Part shown: positions 22,395 to 33,930 of the stretch, in pieces | Layout of the letters: every line of letters begins with the position of its first letter | Numbering within the stretch: position 1 is the stretch's first letter | Assembly: GCA_036768485.1 (NCBI GenBank) | Contig: JAVLUZ010000343.1 | Coordinates: forward strand, 1-64,000 | Length of the DNA stretch: 64,000 bases | Direction: 5' to 3' | From: Mermis nigrescens | Lineage: Eukaryota > Nematoda > Enoplea > Mermithida > Mermithidae | Translations under genes and position numbers: made by a program | The notes under the pieces: generated by a model | Seen by the model: the letters and a program-made list of their open reading frames with translations, nothing else | Told to the model about the DNA's origin: nothing | Database searches by the model: none

Positions 22395-23190
22395 GGCTCA
22401 TCTTACAAATTATGGCCTTGCACTTGTAATCAATATAATGAGAATCCTGGTCAAACACTTTCAACATATTGCTCAAATTTCGCCCATCCACTCGCTGTTG
22501 AAAAGTGAGATCCGGCCTGGCACGCAAATCCTTGTACTCGGGATCCTCCAATTTCACAACTTTGTTTATGTATGCGATAAAAGCGTCCCTCACCTTTGAT
22601 GTGGCAAATATCACCTTCAAAAAGTGTAGACTGCCGTCTCACGTTGGCCGATCCATCTCAGAAAACGTGTTGGATGTCGAAAGGCGTGACGGAGTTGTAT
22701 CCCTCGCTCATGCCAATGGACATCAACTTCCGGAGTTGTTGGCCGAGTCGGGCAGCCCGAAAAGAACCGCATTGTGTTGCTTCATCTGCGCCTCCAAAAC
22801 CGACTCCACCGTTTTGGCAAGCACCCTGCTGTCGAATGACGGAAGGGATCCTGGCTGGGCCAAGGGGAACAAGGGCAGCAGTCGAGCGGTTGGAAACGGC
22901 GGCAGTTGTGTTTGTGCCGGAAAAGGATTGCTGTTTGCAATGGCAAAATTGAGTTTAGTGTCTAGTTTTACCTCTAGTTCACGGAAGCGGGCCTCTGTGT
23001 CGTCCATACGTTTTTCCTTGGAAATCAGGCGATCTATCTTGGGCACGCAATTCGTGCAGAAAGAATTTTGTGGATTTGACGTCGCATTTTTTGAGCACGT
23101 GGGCAGCCGTGTCCCCACAGGTCACAATAGTTGTACTGGACGACCGCTGAGCAATCACCAGCCTTAAATAAATTGCTGCACAAATGACAC
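22395..23190 (-). pseudogene. Retrotransposon ORF1 (PHD, coiled coil, RRM-like), broken
   Basis: Cys-rich remnants near 23050-23190 correspond to the PHD finger seen intact in the element at 23387. Then comes a coiled-coil stretch (FRELEVKLDTKLNFAI), AVLFGLPDS, and in another frame the RDAFIAYINKVVKL and DLTFQQRVDGRNL blocks that parallel the plus-strand copy. ORF1 proteins of this class bind RNA in the retrotransposition complex. Confidence 0.75.
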
Positions 23191-23386
23191 TTTTCGGCCA
23201 ATTTGAACATTGGCTTGTTTAATGTAAGTCACATAGGTACATAGGAAGCATAAAATTTTTCTGAGCGCTTCATGCCGTATTCATTGTATATAGTGAAATA
23301 TTTTTTTTTAGGTTTTTACCCTAGTTATAAAGTTGCAAGAGAATGATACGTCGAATTTGACTAATTTAATTTAATTCATTCATACG

Positions 23387-24290
23387 ATGGGCAAGAATAG
23401 CCAGTTGAGCAAAGGCGACCAGAAACAATGTCAGCCATGTACTGTTTGCCAAAAAGCAGTAACAAACAAGGACAAAATGGCACTAAGTTGCGAAATGTGC
23501 GAACAATGGTCCCACAGCGACTGCCTTGGCATTCCTCCAGCCGTCGTACAATTCTTCAATAGCCCTAATTTTATCAGTGCAAAATTCGACTTGCCTTTGA
23601 TTTGCGCGAACTGCAGACCTGTTTTTACGCAATTAAAAGAGCTTTCCAGGTAAATTGGCGTTGCTAGAGCGTCGATTTGTTGTTTTAGAATCGAAATTGG
23701 AACAGTCGCAGACGTTGGATTCAGTCTTTCCACTGCTGATGAACCCGCTCCCGCCCCATTTACGCCGACTGGCCCAATCATATGCAAATGCACTTCCTGC
23801 TTTGGGCACCAAAAATTTCACTGATGCCATTGAGGATGTAATTGAAGCGCGCCTGAAACAGTGTAATGCTGTTTTGTTTGGCTTGCCAGACACCAAGGAC
23901 GATTTGACCGCAGTCCGCCAGCTGTTGGTCGCTAACAAAGGAAACGAGGAGTTTGAAAACATCCGACCATCGGACATTCAGTATGTGTTCCGTGACAGGC
24001 CGGTTGATCCAGAAGGCAAGCGACCCCAGCTCCTTAAAATTGTTTGCGCTGACAAGGGTAAAACAAAACTTTATAACTTACGTAAACAAGGTAGTCAAAC
24101 AGGCGGATGATAAGTACATAGCATTGAGGGCCCGCCAGGACCTGACCTACAGGCAACGTCAGGATGGACAAAAATTGCATGAAAATCGTGAAATATTGGG
24201 CATTTCCAATAATTTTATTGATTATTGTAGAGGCGTCATTATACGTAAAAGTGACTGCAAAATTGTTTTTTCAACATCTATCATGTCAGC
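23387..24290 (+). pseudogene. Retrotransposon ORF1 with PHD finger, frameshifted
   Basis: Residues 15-78 form a C4HC3 PHD-type finger (CQPCTVCQKAV, CEMCEQWSHSDC, LICANC). A frameshift near 23645 separates it from a coiled-coil segment (LERRFVVLESKLEQ) and the NAVLFGLPDTKDDL RRM-like region. A second frameshift near 24090 leads to YVNKVVKQADDKYIALRAR. PHD plus RRM-like ORF1 is typical of CR1/L2-related elements. Confidence 0.82.
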
Positions 24291-24429
24291 GTAGGAACGT
24301 GCACCCCTGATAAGACCTCAGAAGTCTAAACAAAGTATAAAACCAGCGAAAAAACAGTGTATAAACAGGTTTTTTGGTCATTCACAGATTCACTCAGATT
24401 CCCATTCCAGCCTTCCTGTTTGTAAAGCG

Positions 24430-26975
24430 TTGAAGTGTGTTTTATTCAATGCCAGAAGCATATGTAATAAACTTGAACATTTTCACTATCTCTTAGACCT
24501 ATCAACATATGACATAATTTTTATTACAGAAACATGGTTAAATGAATTACACGCCGATTCTTTACTACTCTTAAACTCTGGGTACAGTATTATTTGTCAT
24601 GACAGAAAAATCGGAGATGGGAGGAGGTGTTGCCATAGTATTCAAATCATTTTTACAGCTAAAAAAAGTGAACATCCCGGATGAGTTTTCTTTACTTGAA
24701 GTTACTACATGTGACATGACTGTTTTCGACTCAAAATACAGTTATTTTGTGTTACAGGCCTCCCAATCAAAATAAAATTGATCAGCAGTTTTTAAGATTC
24801 CTAGAATGGGCCACTGATACCCCTAGGATAATTATAGCTGTAGGTGATTTCAACTTTCCAGAAATTAAATGGGATAAACGATCTTTTCTCCCTGAAATTA
24901 GCATTTATTCACAATTTTTGAGCTTACAAACGAAATTGGGTTACATCACTTTACACGACACCCTACTCCTAGGTAATAATATATTAGATCTGATTTTCTG
25001 TTCATACAAATCATGCGTTTTTAATGTCAATAACATTGAGCCTTTTTCAACTAGTGACCATGATGCCCTAACTTTTGATCTTCTTATTCCCAAAAAATTA
25101 GTAGTTGATTCTCCTGAAAGAAAACATTGACGTTAGAAAAGGTGATTACGTTTCTGTTATACATGATCTATCACTTGTTAGCTGGCCTGATATTTTTTTC
25201 AACGTGTGTCACTGTTGATGATTTTTATTCTGTATTTTTAGATATTTTAAATTCAACAAGCAAATGCCACATTCCTTCGAAAAAAATTATTTTTCGAAAA
25301 AACGCAAATTTTCGAAATACATTCTGAATTTGCAAGGAAAGAAACGCACACTTTGGCGAAAATTAAAGAAGGATACAAGTTTGTCGGATGACTATAAAAT
25401 TGCTTGTAAAAATGTTGATAATGCAATTTCGGATTTTTATGTCAGTGAAGAGAATGAACTCATTAAAAAGGGTTCATCATTGAAAAACTTTTATAATTTT
25501 GTTAACGCCAGGTTAAAACTGAAACGTTCCATACCTTATCTTGAGTTCGATGGGCAACTTATTTCTGATGAAACTGAAAAAGCCAACGTTTTTAACAATT
25601 TTTTTGGTTCTGTTTTCACTTTAGATAACAACATTCAACCACTAAATATGGAACCTGTAAAGGTAAATGATCGCCCTCCTTTGGTTAAGTTTGAGCTCAG
25701 TATTGTAGCCTCGAGCTTTAAATAAGCTGAAGCCCACTCACTCAGTTGGTCCTGATGGGCTCTCAGCTTACTTTTTGAAACAGATTAAAATTGTCTTAAT
25801 TGAACCACTTTCAAGCATTTTCGAAGTTTCATATTGGACCAGCAGGCTCCCACGCTTATGGTTAGAAGCACTGGTTACAACCATTTTTAAAAAAGGAGAC
25901 CCCCACTCAGTCGAAAATTATAGGCCTATATCTCTGTTGCGTTTTATGTAAAGTTATGGAGTCAATAATTAATAATACCATCATGAACTATTTTGACAGA
26001 ACTTGTCTGATAAGTCAACAACAATTTGGGTTTTTAAAGAACAAGTCTTGTTCATCCCAGCTGCTAAAGTGTAAAAACAAGTGGACTAAAAGTTTAGACA
26101 ATCACGTTCCGATGGACATTATTTATATTGATTTCTGTAAAGCCTTTGATTCTGTTGTTCATTCGAAACTTTTGTTAAATCTTAAATCCTTGGGAATTTC
26201 GGGTACACTGTTGAGCTGGATTACATCATTTTTAGCGGAAAGATCACAAAAGGTGAAGATAAATAGTTGTTTCTCAAACCCACAACCAGTAATTAGCGGT
26301 GTCATTCAAGGCAGTGTGTTAGGGCCTATATTGTTTTTAGTGTTTATAAATGATTTAGTCGATTGTATTAAACATAGTGATATTATGTTGTTTGCTGATG
26401 ATGCAAAAATTTTTAATGTTTCATGTAATGCTGATCTCTTACAATCGGATCTGAATTCATTACACGCATGGACCAAAAAATGGCAGTTGCAAATCAGTTA
26501 TGGTAAATGGCAACGTTGTATTTGGGGTATGGAAATCCTAGAAACACTACAAACAGGGTTTTCAAAATTTAATTGTTTCTGAAGGATCTATTAAAGATTT
26601 GGGAGTGTATATTAGTGATGACCTATCTTCTAGCATTCATTGTGTAAACACTCTGTCTAAAGCTTCTCAAGTTGCATCACTGATCCAGAAAAGCTTTGTC
26701 TCAAAAAATATTGAATTAATGGTAAAAGCTTTTAAAGTCTATGTAAGACCCATTTTGGAGTATAATTCGGTGGTTTGTAACCCTTATTTGATTAAAGATA
26801 TTAACTGTATTGAAAAAGTTCAGCGTAAATTTACAAAGAGAATACTATGACGACAAGGTGACGTGTCTTACAATGAGCGGTTGGGTTTGTTAAATCTTGA
26901 AAGACTCGGAAACTCGGCGTATTCATTTTGATCTCACTTTTGCTTTCAGAATAATCAAGGGACAGTTACTTTCTG
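24430..26975 (+). pseudogene. Retrotransposon ORF2, frameshifted
   Basis: Endonuclease blocks: CVLFNARSICNKL, FITETWLNE, YRPPNQ, VGDFNFPEIKWD and STSDHDAL (catalytic His). A linker (25264-25725) follows, then reverse transcriptase: QQFGFLKNKSCSSQLL, IIYIDFCKAFDSV (motif A), GVIQGSVLGPILFLVFIND (motif B) and MLFADDAKIF (motif C). The C-terminal domain is LSSSIHCVNTLSKASQVASL and RPILEYNSVVCNPY. At least five frame changes occur between 24430 and 26850. Confidence 0.87.
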
Positions 26976-28080
26976 AGTTTTTGAAGAAAATGGTGTGAAC
27001 CGATATTTGCGCCATTCCGGCAGAACTGCCATACAATTGCGCATAGAAACGATACTTTGAATCACTAGTAGACGCGGAAAAAATAATAAACCAAATCCAC
27101 ACAAAACTCACAGAGTTACGGTACTTCAAACATCATACTTCCACATTCACCATTTTGAGCCACTTTAAGGAATTTTAGCAGTTTATCAAAGGTTTCCAAT
27201 TTTTACTAATTAATATTTTACTGCCATTTTCAAGGTCGCAGATTACAAAAATTAAGTTATACTGCGTGGAAACCAAGATTAAAGAAAATTTTTTTTTGTA
27301 ATTTTTTGCCCACATTTTCAAGAAATTTTTTTTAATTTCATTATTTTTAGCATTGTTTACATCCAGTTAAAGATTTGTATTTAAATACGATTCAAACAGC
27401 ATTTTTGATTATCTTAAAGTTCCAACCATTTGAAGATTCAAACAGAGGAATGCAGAATAACATGCACCCAACTTAGGTCGACCTAAGCATCTATACATTG
27501 ACCTGAGCATCTATACATCGACCTAAGCATCTATACGTTGACCTAAGCATCTATACCTCGACCTAAGCAGGAGCGACCTCGACCTAAGCAGCCGAAAACA
27601 CCTTCTCGGATAAACTAAGCCTAAGCCTTAGCGTCATTTAAGCAGAAACTTGAATTTTCACATTATCTAGACAGAAAGAACATGCAAAAAATTATTTTTT
27701 TTCTCAAATTTATAAATTTTCAAACAAAATTTTTTTCCGTAAAATAAGTTATTTTTTCGTAATCAGCGACCTTGAAAATGTCAAATTCATATGTTTTCAG
27801 CCCAAATTCGGATCATTTTTGGCAAACTGTAAAATACCTCACTTTAATGTAGCTAATAGCTATATCCTGAGTAACTCTATCTTCACCAATATTTGTCCGT
27901 TTTTCATAGAATTTTTTTCCGCACTTTCTTTATGCAAGTCCTCCTCATTTCAATCAATATCGTTCCCTTCCACGTACATCTGCAAGTTTTCCGTTCACAC
28001 CATATAGTAAAGTTTAGCCGTTACGTTCCTTTGAAGACTTTTTCGAACTTGCACCCAAAAGGGGTACCAGATCGGTAAGT
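26975..28080 (+). repeat. Family E repeat, copy 1, inside the retrotransposon
   Basis: About 1.1 kb non-coding, shared in order with the copies at 37655-39170 and 40590-41910: GGTGTGAACCG, GCCATACAATTGCGC, AAGGTCGCAGATTACAAAA, a 20-bp minisatellite, a CTAAGCCTAAGCC piece, AGCGACCTTGAAAATGTC and CCAAATTCGGA. It interrupts ORF2. The class is unknown. Confidence 0.7.
27475..27595 (+). repeat. 20-bp minisatellite, unit CGACCTAAGCATCTATACAT
   Basis: About five to six units with small changes, then CGACCTAAGCAGGAGCGACC and a TTAGGC-like complement (CTAAGCCTAAGCC). The same array occurs in other family E copies. Confidence 0.85.
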
Positions 28081-28084
28081 GAAT

Positions 28085-29900
28085 TAAAGAAGAAGAAGAA
28101 GAAAGAAAGAAATTTTATTACTAATACACCAACTGATAAAATGCAAAATGACAAAATACATAATACACGATTACAAATTAGTAACGGGACATGCGAGTCA
28201 ATGGAATGACAAGTTTTACGCGCGCCACACAAGATATCTAGATAAATCAAAGTTTGCTAATCTAGATTTAAATATGTTTAGGTTAGGGGAAGAAACAATG
28301 AAGTCAGGTAGATCGTTCCAAACTGCAATGTATTTGTAAAAGAAATCAAACTTTTCTAAATTAGAATGTACAACAGGTATAACTAATTTAAATCTATTAA
28401 TGCTGCGGGTAATATTATGATTAAATACAAAAATCATCAGCTTCCAAACATGATTTGTGACAAATAATCTGATACATCATACACAGACAAATTTGCAAGC
28501 GTCTTAATTCAAGTCTGCACAATTTAAGTTGTATTAAACGATCCTCGTAAGAAAGAATATTATTATAACCGAAAATATATTTAGTAAATCTACGTTGAAC
28601 AGCTTCCAGTCGATCTATATCACTAATATGAGAAGGTTTCCATACACTACAACAGTACTCTAATAAAGGTCTAACATAACAACTATAAGCTTTAACAAGG
28701 TTACATTTATCACGCGAAAAAAATGATTTGCGTATTAAAATATATCTAGAGAAAGCTTTTTTAATCAAAAAATTATAATGTTCCTTAAATTTTAAATTTC
28801 GGGAAATCAAAACTCCTAAATCACGGACAAACAAATCACTAGAAATAATTTCCCCATTTAGTCTATAAATAACTTTTTGATTATTATTACCCAAATATAG
28901 AACTTGACTTTTGGTTCGTGAAATACGTAAATCCTATGTAATTGCCCACTCAAAAATCTTATCTAAATCAGACTGTAATAATCTATAGTTACGACTAATA
29001 TTGAAAATTTTGATATCATCAGCAAACATATAAACCGTGCTATAAATATTATCACATATGTCATTGATAAAAATCGAAAAGAGCGTAGGTCCAAGGACAC
29101 TTCCTTGGACGACACCGCTAGTAACAGGCACGTAACCTGAAAAAGACTGATTAATGCGAACACACTGAGAACAATTGAACAAATAGGCCTTTAACCATGT
29201 GAACAAATTGCCCTTTATTCCATATCCGTTTAACTTAATGAGAAGTTTTTCACTATTTACTTTATCAAATGCTTTTGAAAAATCTAAGTATATTATATCA
29301 ACAGTTTCTTTTTTAGCTAAGGACTGAATCCATGAAAACTTACATTTTAACAACTGTGTTTCACAAGATTTATTCTTTTGAAAACCAAATTGAAAAGGAG
29401 ATATTAGTTTATTAACCTTAAGAAAGTTTAACAATTGAATATTAATAATTCTCTCCATTATTTTTGCAATAGAACAACAAAGAGAGATGGGCCTGTAATT
29501 TTCAACTAATGCTGGGTCCCCCTTTTTCAAAATGGGAATAACATGTGCCATGCTCCAAAGCTCAGAATATTTCCAGACAGAAAAGATACAGTGAAAATAG
29601 AAACTAACGGCTTTACCATTTGAAACGACAATTTTTTAATAAAAAGATTACAGATTCCATCTGGGCCAACTGCAGTAGAATTATTCAGATGGTTAATGGC
29701 TTCCAATACGCAATTCTCACTAAAAATGACATCAGAAAGCGAAAAATCACACCGATTCTGAAAAAGAAAATTCAGCGTTAGTAATGTCGCTAGAAAACAC
29801 AGAAGCAAAATAATCATTAAAAGTGTTAGCCTTGCGTATTGAATCGGTTATAACATTATCAAAAAATGTTAAAAATTTTTTTTAAAATTAAAAAAAATGT
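28085..29900 (-). mobile_element. Second-type non-LTR retrotransposon, 5'-truncated, minus strand
   Basis: The element's 3' end lies at about 28085-28130, where the plus strand shows GAAGAAGAAAGAAAGAAATTTTATTA, so the element ends in a TTTC/TTC microsatellite tail after AATAAAATTTC. The coding part is a reverse transcriptase and C-terminal domain. It is close to the copy at 34450-37170. Confidence 0.83.
28216..29850 (-). pseudogene. Reverse transcriptase (ORF2 part), broken
   Basis: It reads from AVGPDGICNLFIKKL at about 29680. RT motifs: ENYRPISLCCSIAKIMERI, FQFGFQKNKSCETQLLKC, DIIYLDFSKAFDKV (A), SGVVQGSVLGPTLFSIFIND (B) and MFADDIKIF (C). The thumb/C-terminal region YVRPLLEYCCSVWKPSH and the tail LDRSINRFKLV-like block run to 28216. 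Two frame changes occur (near 29540 and 28930). Confidence 0.86.
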
Positions 29901-30240
29901 TAACTAAAAAAATGTTAGCTTTATATCCACAAATTTCATTTGGACTGTAGGAAAAACGACTTTGCAAACAGGACGGCTAGAATCTGGAATACTCTGCCCC
30001 AAAGTATTGTTGATTGTATATCTTTTAAACGGTTTAAGGGTTTGATTTCTAAACATTGTTTAGATGAGTTTCTAAAGGGCGTACGTGAGCGCGATCCGCC
30101 TGCACGTCTCAGCCATTACTATGCTATGCTGATAAATGTTCTTTTGTTCCTTCGACATCATTTATTATATATATCCTTTTTCATGTAATTTCTATTGCAT
30201 TTTCTACGGCAGTAATTGCTAATAAAATATTAGGCATTGG

Positions 30241-30448
30241 TGTAGCTGGTTCACATATGTATTAAGATAGCCACGTTATAAGTACGTATACAGCAAGTAT
30301 TATCCGGCGAAAGCTGCCACCTAACTGGTTCGATTTGAGTCAAGTCGAAAACAAATAAGGCAGTCATCAGATTTTTCCAGTAGATTCATGTGACTGACCA
30401 AAATGTTGGTGCCAGCGTTTAAAATAAGCCTAAGCAATGGGATGCAAC
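30241..30448. other. Spacer between nested repeats
   Basis: It contains TAGCTGGTTCACATATGTATTAA (about 30246), found in reverse at about 32735-32768. That marks this as part of the repeat structure around the family E copy between them. No gene. Confidence 0.4.
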
Positions 30449-30708
30449 CACACCTGGGCGTAGGGGGGTTTGGGGGTATGCACCCCCAGAAACCAAAATA
30501 CCCCCCAGAAATCAAAATACCCCCCAGAATTCAATTTTTGAAAATTTTTTTCGTCTTTTTCGCAATTTTTTGATGCCAATGGATAGTGCTTGATGAGAAA
30601 CGTCGAAAAATGGTGTTTTTATCGCCATACCACCATTTTCAAGGCCATTTTTCGACCTTCAAAAAAATCTTGCACCCCCCCCCAGAATTTTCTTGCTGCC
30701 CACGTATG
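30449..30708 (-). mobile_element. Family A MITE, full length with perfect 8-bp TSD
   Basis: The ends CACACCTGGGCG and GCTGCCCACGTATG are imperfect inverted repeats. The flanking GATGCAAC is identical at 30441-30448 and 30709-30716. This 260-bp copy shows that family A makes 8-bp duplications and is probably a hAT-like MITE. Confidence 0.85.
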
Positions 30709-30779
30709 GATGCAACTCGCGTCGCTCGCTTAGCCGCTCCGCTCGTCGCATCCCATTACTCAGGCTTATTTTAAACGCT

Positions 30780-31620
30780 GGCACCAACATTTTGGTCAGT
30801 CCATGATACTAAGCCTAAGCCTAATCAGCTGGTAAACCAACAAAACATCACGAATAGCTTGCAATCTTTATCAAAATTAACCAGCGATAGTCCGGCTAAA
30901 CTTAAGAATATGGTACTTTCAGAAAAGGTGCAAAACGAATACGGAATGCCAAAATTTTCTTGCCAAAATAATAGAACATGATAAATTGAAGCGCGGAAAG
31001 AAAATTTGGTGAAAATCTGAGCCATACTTGCAAAGTTGCAGGCAACTCTCGATTTGAGTGTTGCGTGGGACGATTAAACGACTCGATCCAAGGACTTACA
31101 CATTTGTCAGAAATAAATAATATGGGCTGAAATAACGGAAGGAAGCATAGCAATAAAGGAGAAAAAAGAAAAAAGGCGCGGAAAGCTGTTTGAAATTTTA
31201 AAAAAACTTTAAAAAATTTCATATTCTTCTGCATGTTTTTTCGGTTTTACTCGATGAGATATACGAAAATCTAAGTTTTTGCTTCTATTATACTCAGGCT
31301 TAGGCTTAGTATATCTAAAAGGTGTTTCAAGCTGCTTAGGTCGAGGTCACTCCCGCTTAGGTCGATGTGTTGATGCTTAGGTCGATGTATAGATGCTCAG
31401 ATCGATATATAGATGCTTAGGTCGATGTATAGATGCTTAGGTCGATGTATAGATGCTTAGGTAAATGTATAGATGCTTAGGTCGATGCATAGATGCTTAG
31501 GTCGATGTAAATTGGGTATCTACATGTGATTCTGCATTCAGCTGTTTGAATCTTTCAAATACTTAGGTCGATAAGATGCTTGTTTAGGTCGAGGAGAGGC
31601 TAATTAAAGAAACCCATAGC
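30780..31620 (-). repeat. Family E repeat, reversed copy
   Basis: It shares reversed blocks with 40590-40740 (GAGCCATACTTGCAAAGTTGCAGGCAACT, AATATGGTACTTT). It has TTAGGC-like words at about 30811 and 31297 and a reversed 20-bp minisatellite. It appears to continue at 32471 beyond a retrotransposon insertion. Confidence 0.65.
31334..31513 (-). repeat. 20-bp minisatellite, reversed (TTAGGTCGATGTATAGATGC)
   Basis: About nine units, mostly GATGCTTAGGTCGATGTATA. This is the longest array of this family here. Confidence 0.87.
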
Positions 31621-31621
31621 T

Positions 31622-32470
31622 TTTGTAATATACAATACAATACAAATATTTTATTTTCGTCGCACAAAAAAAGAACACAATAAGAAAAGAAACATTAATA
31701 TACAATGAAATACAATTATAAATAAACATTCGACATGAATCATCATACAAAATCACATATTCTAAAAGCAAGAAATTATTAATTAAAGTACATTTATACG
31801 AGATTAGTGCAAAAGACGAAGGTAGGCGCGCAGGCTAAATAAATTATGCACTTAGAACACGCCCCTAGCAAATACCCCGTTAGATCAACTTTTTTCAACT
31901 TTTCACGGAGGAAGCAACACTAGGAGATCTTACAACAGCTTCAGGGAGAGAATTCCATACGTGAATCCACCTATTGGATAAATCATACCCACGAACATCA
32001 AGCCGAAAAGGAGTGCATTCACATTTCATTGAATTTTGAGCACGCGTGTTGTTTTCACAAAAAGTAAAAAAGTCGGCTTGCTGCAAAACGCATCTACCAC
32101 TCAATATCTGATACATCATACACAGATCACTACGCAATCTGCGAATCTCCAGGCTATCCAATTCTAAGGAACTGAGTCTTTCAGCATAAGAAAGTCCCCG
32201 AAATCCAATAATTTTACGTGTAAATTTCCTTTGAACATTTTCGATCATTGAAACATGGGTCTTACGGTATGGATTCCAAACAGTGCTACAATACTCAAGA
32301 AGCGGTCTGACGTAAACAGTAAAAGCCCTAGACATATTTAGTTTATTTTTAGAAGCAAATGATTTCGATATTAGCATAGCCCTAGCATAAGCTCTACGCG
32401 TTATATCATTATAGTGGAAATTAAAATCAAGTTTACTTGATACGTAAACACCCAAATCCTTTACATAGAC
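31622..32470 (-). mobile_element. Non-LTR retrotransposon 3' fragment, minus strand
   Basis: The 3' tail on the plus strand reads TACAATACAATACAAATATTTTATTTTCG, an (AATAC)-type tail. The coding part (31895-32455) is the ORF2 C-terminal domain: SKLDFNFHYNDITRRAYARA, YVRPLLEYCSTVWNPYRK, RRLRSDLCMMYQIL, VWNSLPEAVV. It is 5'-truncated, and a duplicated GACGGATGAAATTTTT at 32470-32500 may be its TSD. The different tail and sequence make it a third retrotransposon type. Confidence 0.8.
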
Positions 32471-32840
32471 GGATGAAATTTTTCATAGACGGATGAAATT
32501 TTTTCCGCGCTTTCTTTCAACATGTTCTAAGTACTGAGCAAAAAAATCCGCTCTTCTGAAGTTTATTTGTTAGTATTCATAAAGTACCATATTCTTAAGT
32601 TACTCCGTCGATTGGTTATGGTTCTGGACTTTAGAGCAAGGGGTCCACATTTCGAATCCGACTGCCAGCAACTTTCTCTCGTTTCCTCAGATGCTATCGA
32701 CCGCACACGTACGCCCTTATAATATGACTATGTTAATACATATGTGAACCAGCTACACGAATGCCAAATATTATTATATTATTATTATTATTGTTATTTG
32801 CAGTCAAAAACCAGTGAACTCTAGACTTGTTTAATGTAGG
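32471..32840 (-). repeat. Family E continuation and flank
   Basis: CCGCGCTTTCTTTCAACATGTTC, TACTGAGCAAAAAAATCCGC and the AGTACCATATTCTTAA block match 37740-37850 in reverse. An ATT microsatellite (about 32765-32790) follows. Confidence 0.6.
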
Positions 32841-32901
32841 GTGTACAAACGGACCTTGTACATGTACAAACGGACCTTGTACAAAAAACACTGATTTGGC
32901 C

Positions 32902-33591
32902 GGATGAACATCAGCCTGGCAAACATGGCGGCGCCAGAGTTAGTTGCAAAGTGCTCTTGTCAAAAAAACCCCAATTCTAACCTCAAACTGCCTAAAAATA
33001 CCCCGACTAATAGTTAAGCCCAGGCGCCTAAAAGCCTTAATCGCTAAAACATGCCTCCTGCAGCCTTAAAGCCTCCAAAATGGGGGAAAACCTCCGGCTG
33101 CAAATTGGAAACCTGAACAGCGCCGCCCCACCCTAAAATAAAGTACAGTAATTTGCGGAATTGTCATTATTATTGAGATCAATCAATGTAAATTGAATAC
33201 CTTGCAAGTATTAATTGGATTAATCTAGATAAATAGATTCGAAATTTGTTTCATAGGGTTATTATATAAGATGTAAAGGAAGTGCCTACATTAAATATAC
33301 AGAAATACTGCAAATACCTCTTCCTACATACAAATCTTTACGTAAAATAAAAGAGGCGAGATTCAAGAAAACATCGTCAATGCTGGGGCCGTACAAACAG
33401 AGAGAATCATAAAAGTTCGACTCGGAGCGGCTAAGTCGGCTCTGCGGAACTTTGCACGATCATCGCATGCCGCTATCTTCACTAACAAAATAGATTAACA
33501 TACCGATATAAATATTAAAGGACGCACGATCAACAATATGCTCATCATAGGTAGCGTGTTTGCAACTACTGTAGATTCAGGCCTAGCTAAT
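32902..33591. other. Single-copy-looking spacer between the two giant hAT units
   Basis: About 690 bp with none of the repeat families seen elsewhere and slightly higher GC in its first half (GGCGGCGCCAGAG, CCTCCTGCAGCC). No exon is convincing. It is a good candidate for original, pre-insertion sequence. Confidence 0.5.
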
Positions 33592-33611
33592 ATTCTGTGC
33601 AGGGTTGCCAA

Positions 33612-33738
33612 CTTGTCCGGAAACCGGACAACATTTATGTCCGGTTTTATGTCCGGTTTTGTCCGGTCGACAATCTTGTCCGGTTTTCGGTGTCCGCTTT
33701 TTTAAGCTGTTGGTCCGCTTTTGTCCGGTCTCAAAATG
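33612..33738 (+). repeat. TGTCCGG word array, left subterminal
   Basis: Seven or so TGTCCGG(TTT) or GTCCGCTTTT words within 130 bp, immediately inside the left end of the 15.6-kb unit. A mini-hairpin motif follows at about 33780. Confidence 0.8.
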
Positions 33739-33930
33739 CAAAAGTGCGTCTTAGAGAGGTAAAAGTTGAAGAACTTTCCGGCGCTTCGCGCCGAATTGAT
33801 TTAAATCTTACTTGCTATTAATCTTTACGCCGCTCCGCGCCGCATCACGCCACGCCGATTGCAGCATTTTTATTGACAATCTGGTCTAGAACTACGCTAC
33901 GATTGAAAATCGATATCTTCTTGTACGGAT

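Larger units (their letters stand above)
19310..23250 (-). mobile_element. CR1/L2-type non-LTR retrotransposon, near full length, minus strand
   Basis: Reading from about 23250 down: an ORF1 remnant, then ORF2 with endonuclease, reverse transcriptase and C-terminal domain ending at 19472. Several frameshifts and stops make it inactive. Its 5' end faces the 5' end of a related element at 23387. Confidence 0.85.
23387..30240 (+). mobile_element. CR1/L2-type non-LTR retrotransposon, plus strand, interrupted
   Basis: A near-full-length relative of the 19310-23250 element. ORF1 starts at 23387 and ORF2 at about 24430. Coding breaks off near 26975 (about FRIIKGQLLSEF) and resumes near 29905 (LDCRKNDFANRTARIWN), so the intervening 2.9 kb is a later insertion made of a family E repeat and another retrotransposon. 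The end with FLKG lies near 30090. Confidence 0.82.
18643..32893 (-). mobile_element. Giant family C hAT unit, 14.25 kb, perfect 8-bp TSD
   Basis: The left boundary reads CAGTGGTTTTTCTTTGTACTC, matching the family C right end in reverse. The right boundary GGACCTTGTACAAAAAACACTG-like matches the family C left end in reverse. The flanking 8-mers at 18635-18642 and 32894-32901 are identical, ATTTGGCC. Inside are two non-LTR retrotransposons head to head, further retroelement copies, copies of repeat family E and a family A MITE with its own TSD. No family C transposase was recognised. Either the element moved at this size or it grew by nested insertion afterwards; the second is more likely. Confidence 0.8.

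Noticed and set aside
27475..27595. Regularly spaced repeats suggesting a CRISPR array
   Set aside because: The units are contiguous 20-mers without unique spacers, in animal DNA with introns and retrotransposons. It is a minisatellite.
32600..32690. tRNA-like sequence with a TTCGAATCC box
   Set aside because: The B-box-like word is present, but no acceptor stem or anticodon arm folds and the A box is poor. At most it is a tRNA-derived SINE remnant.
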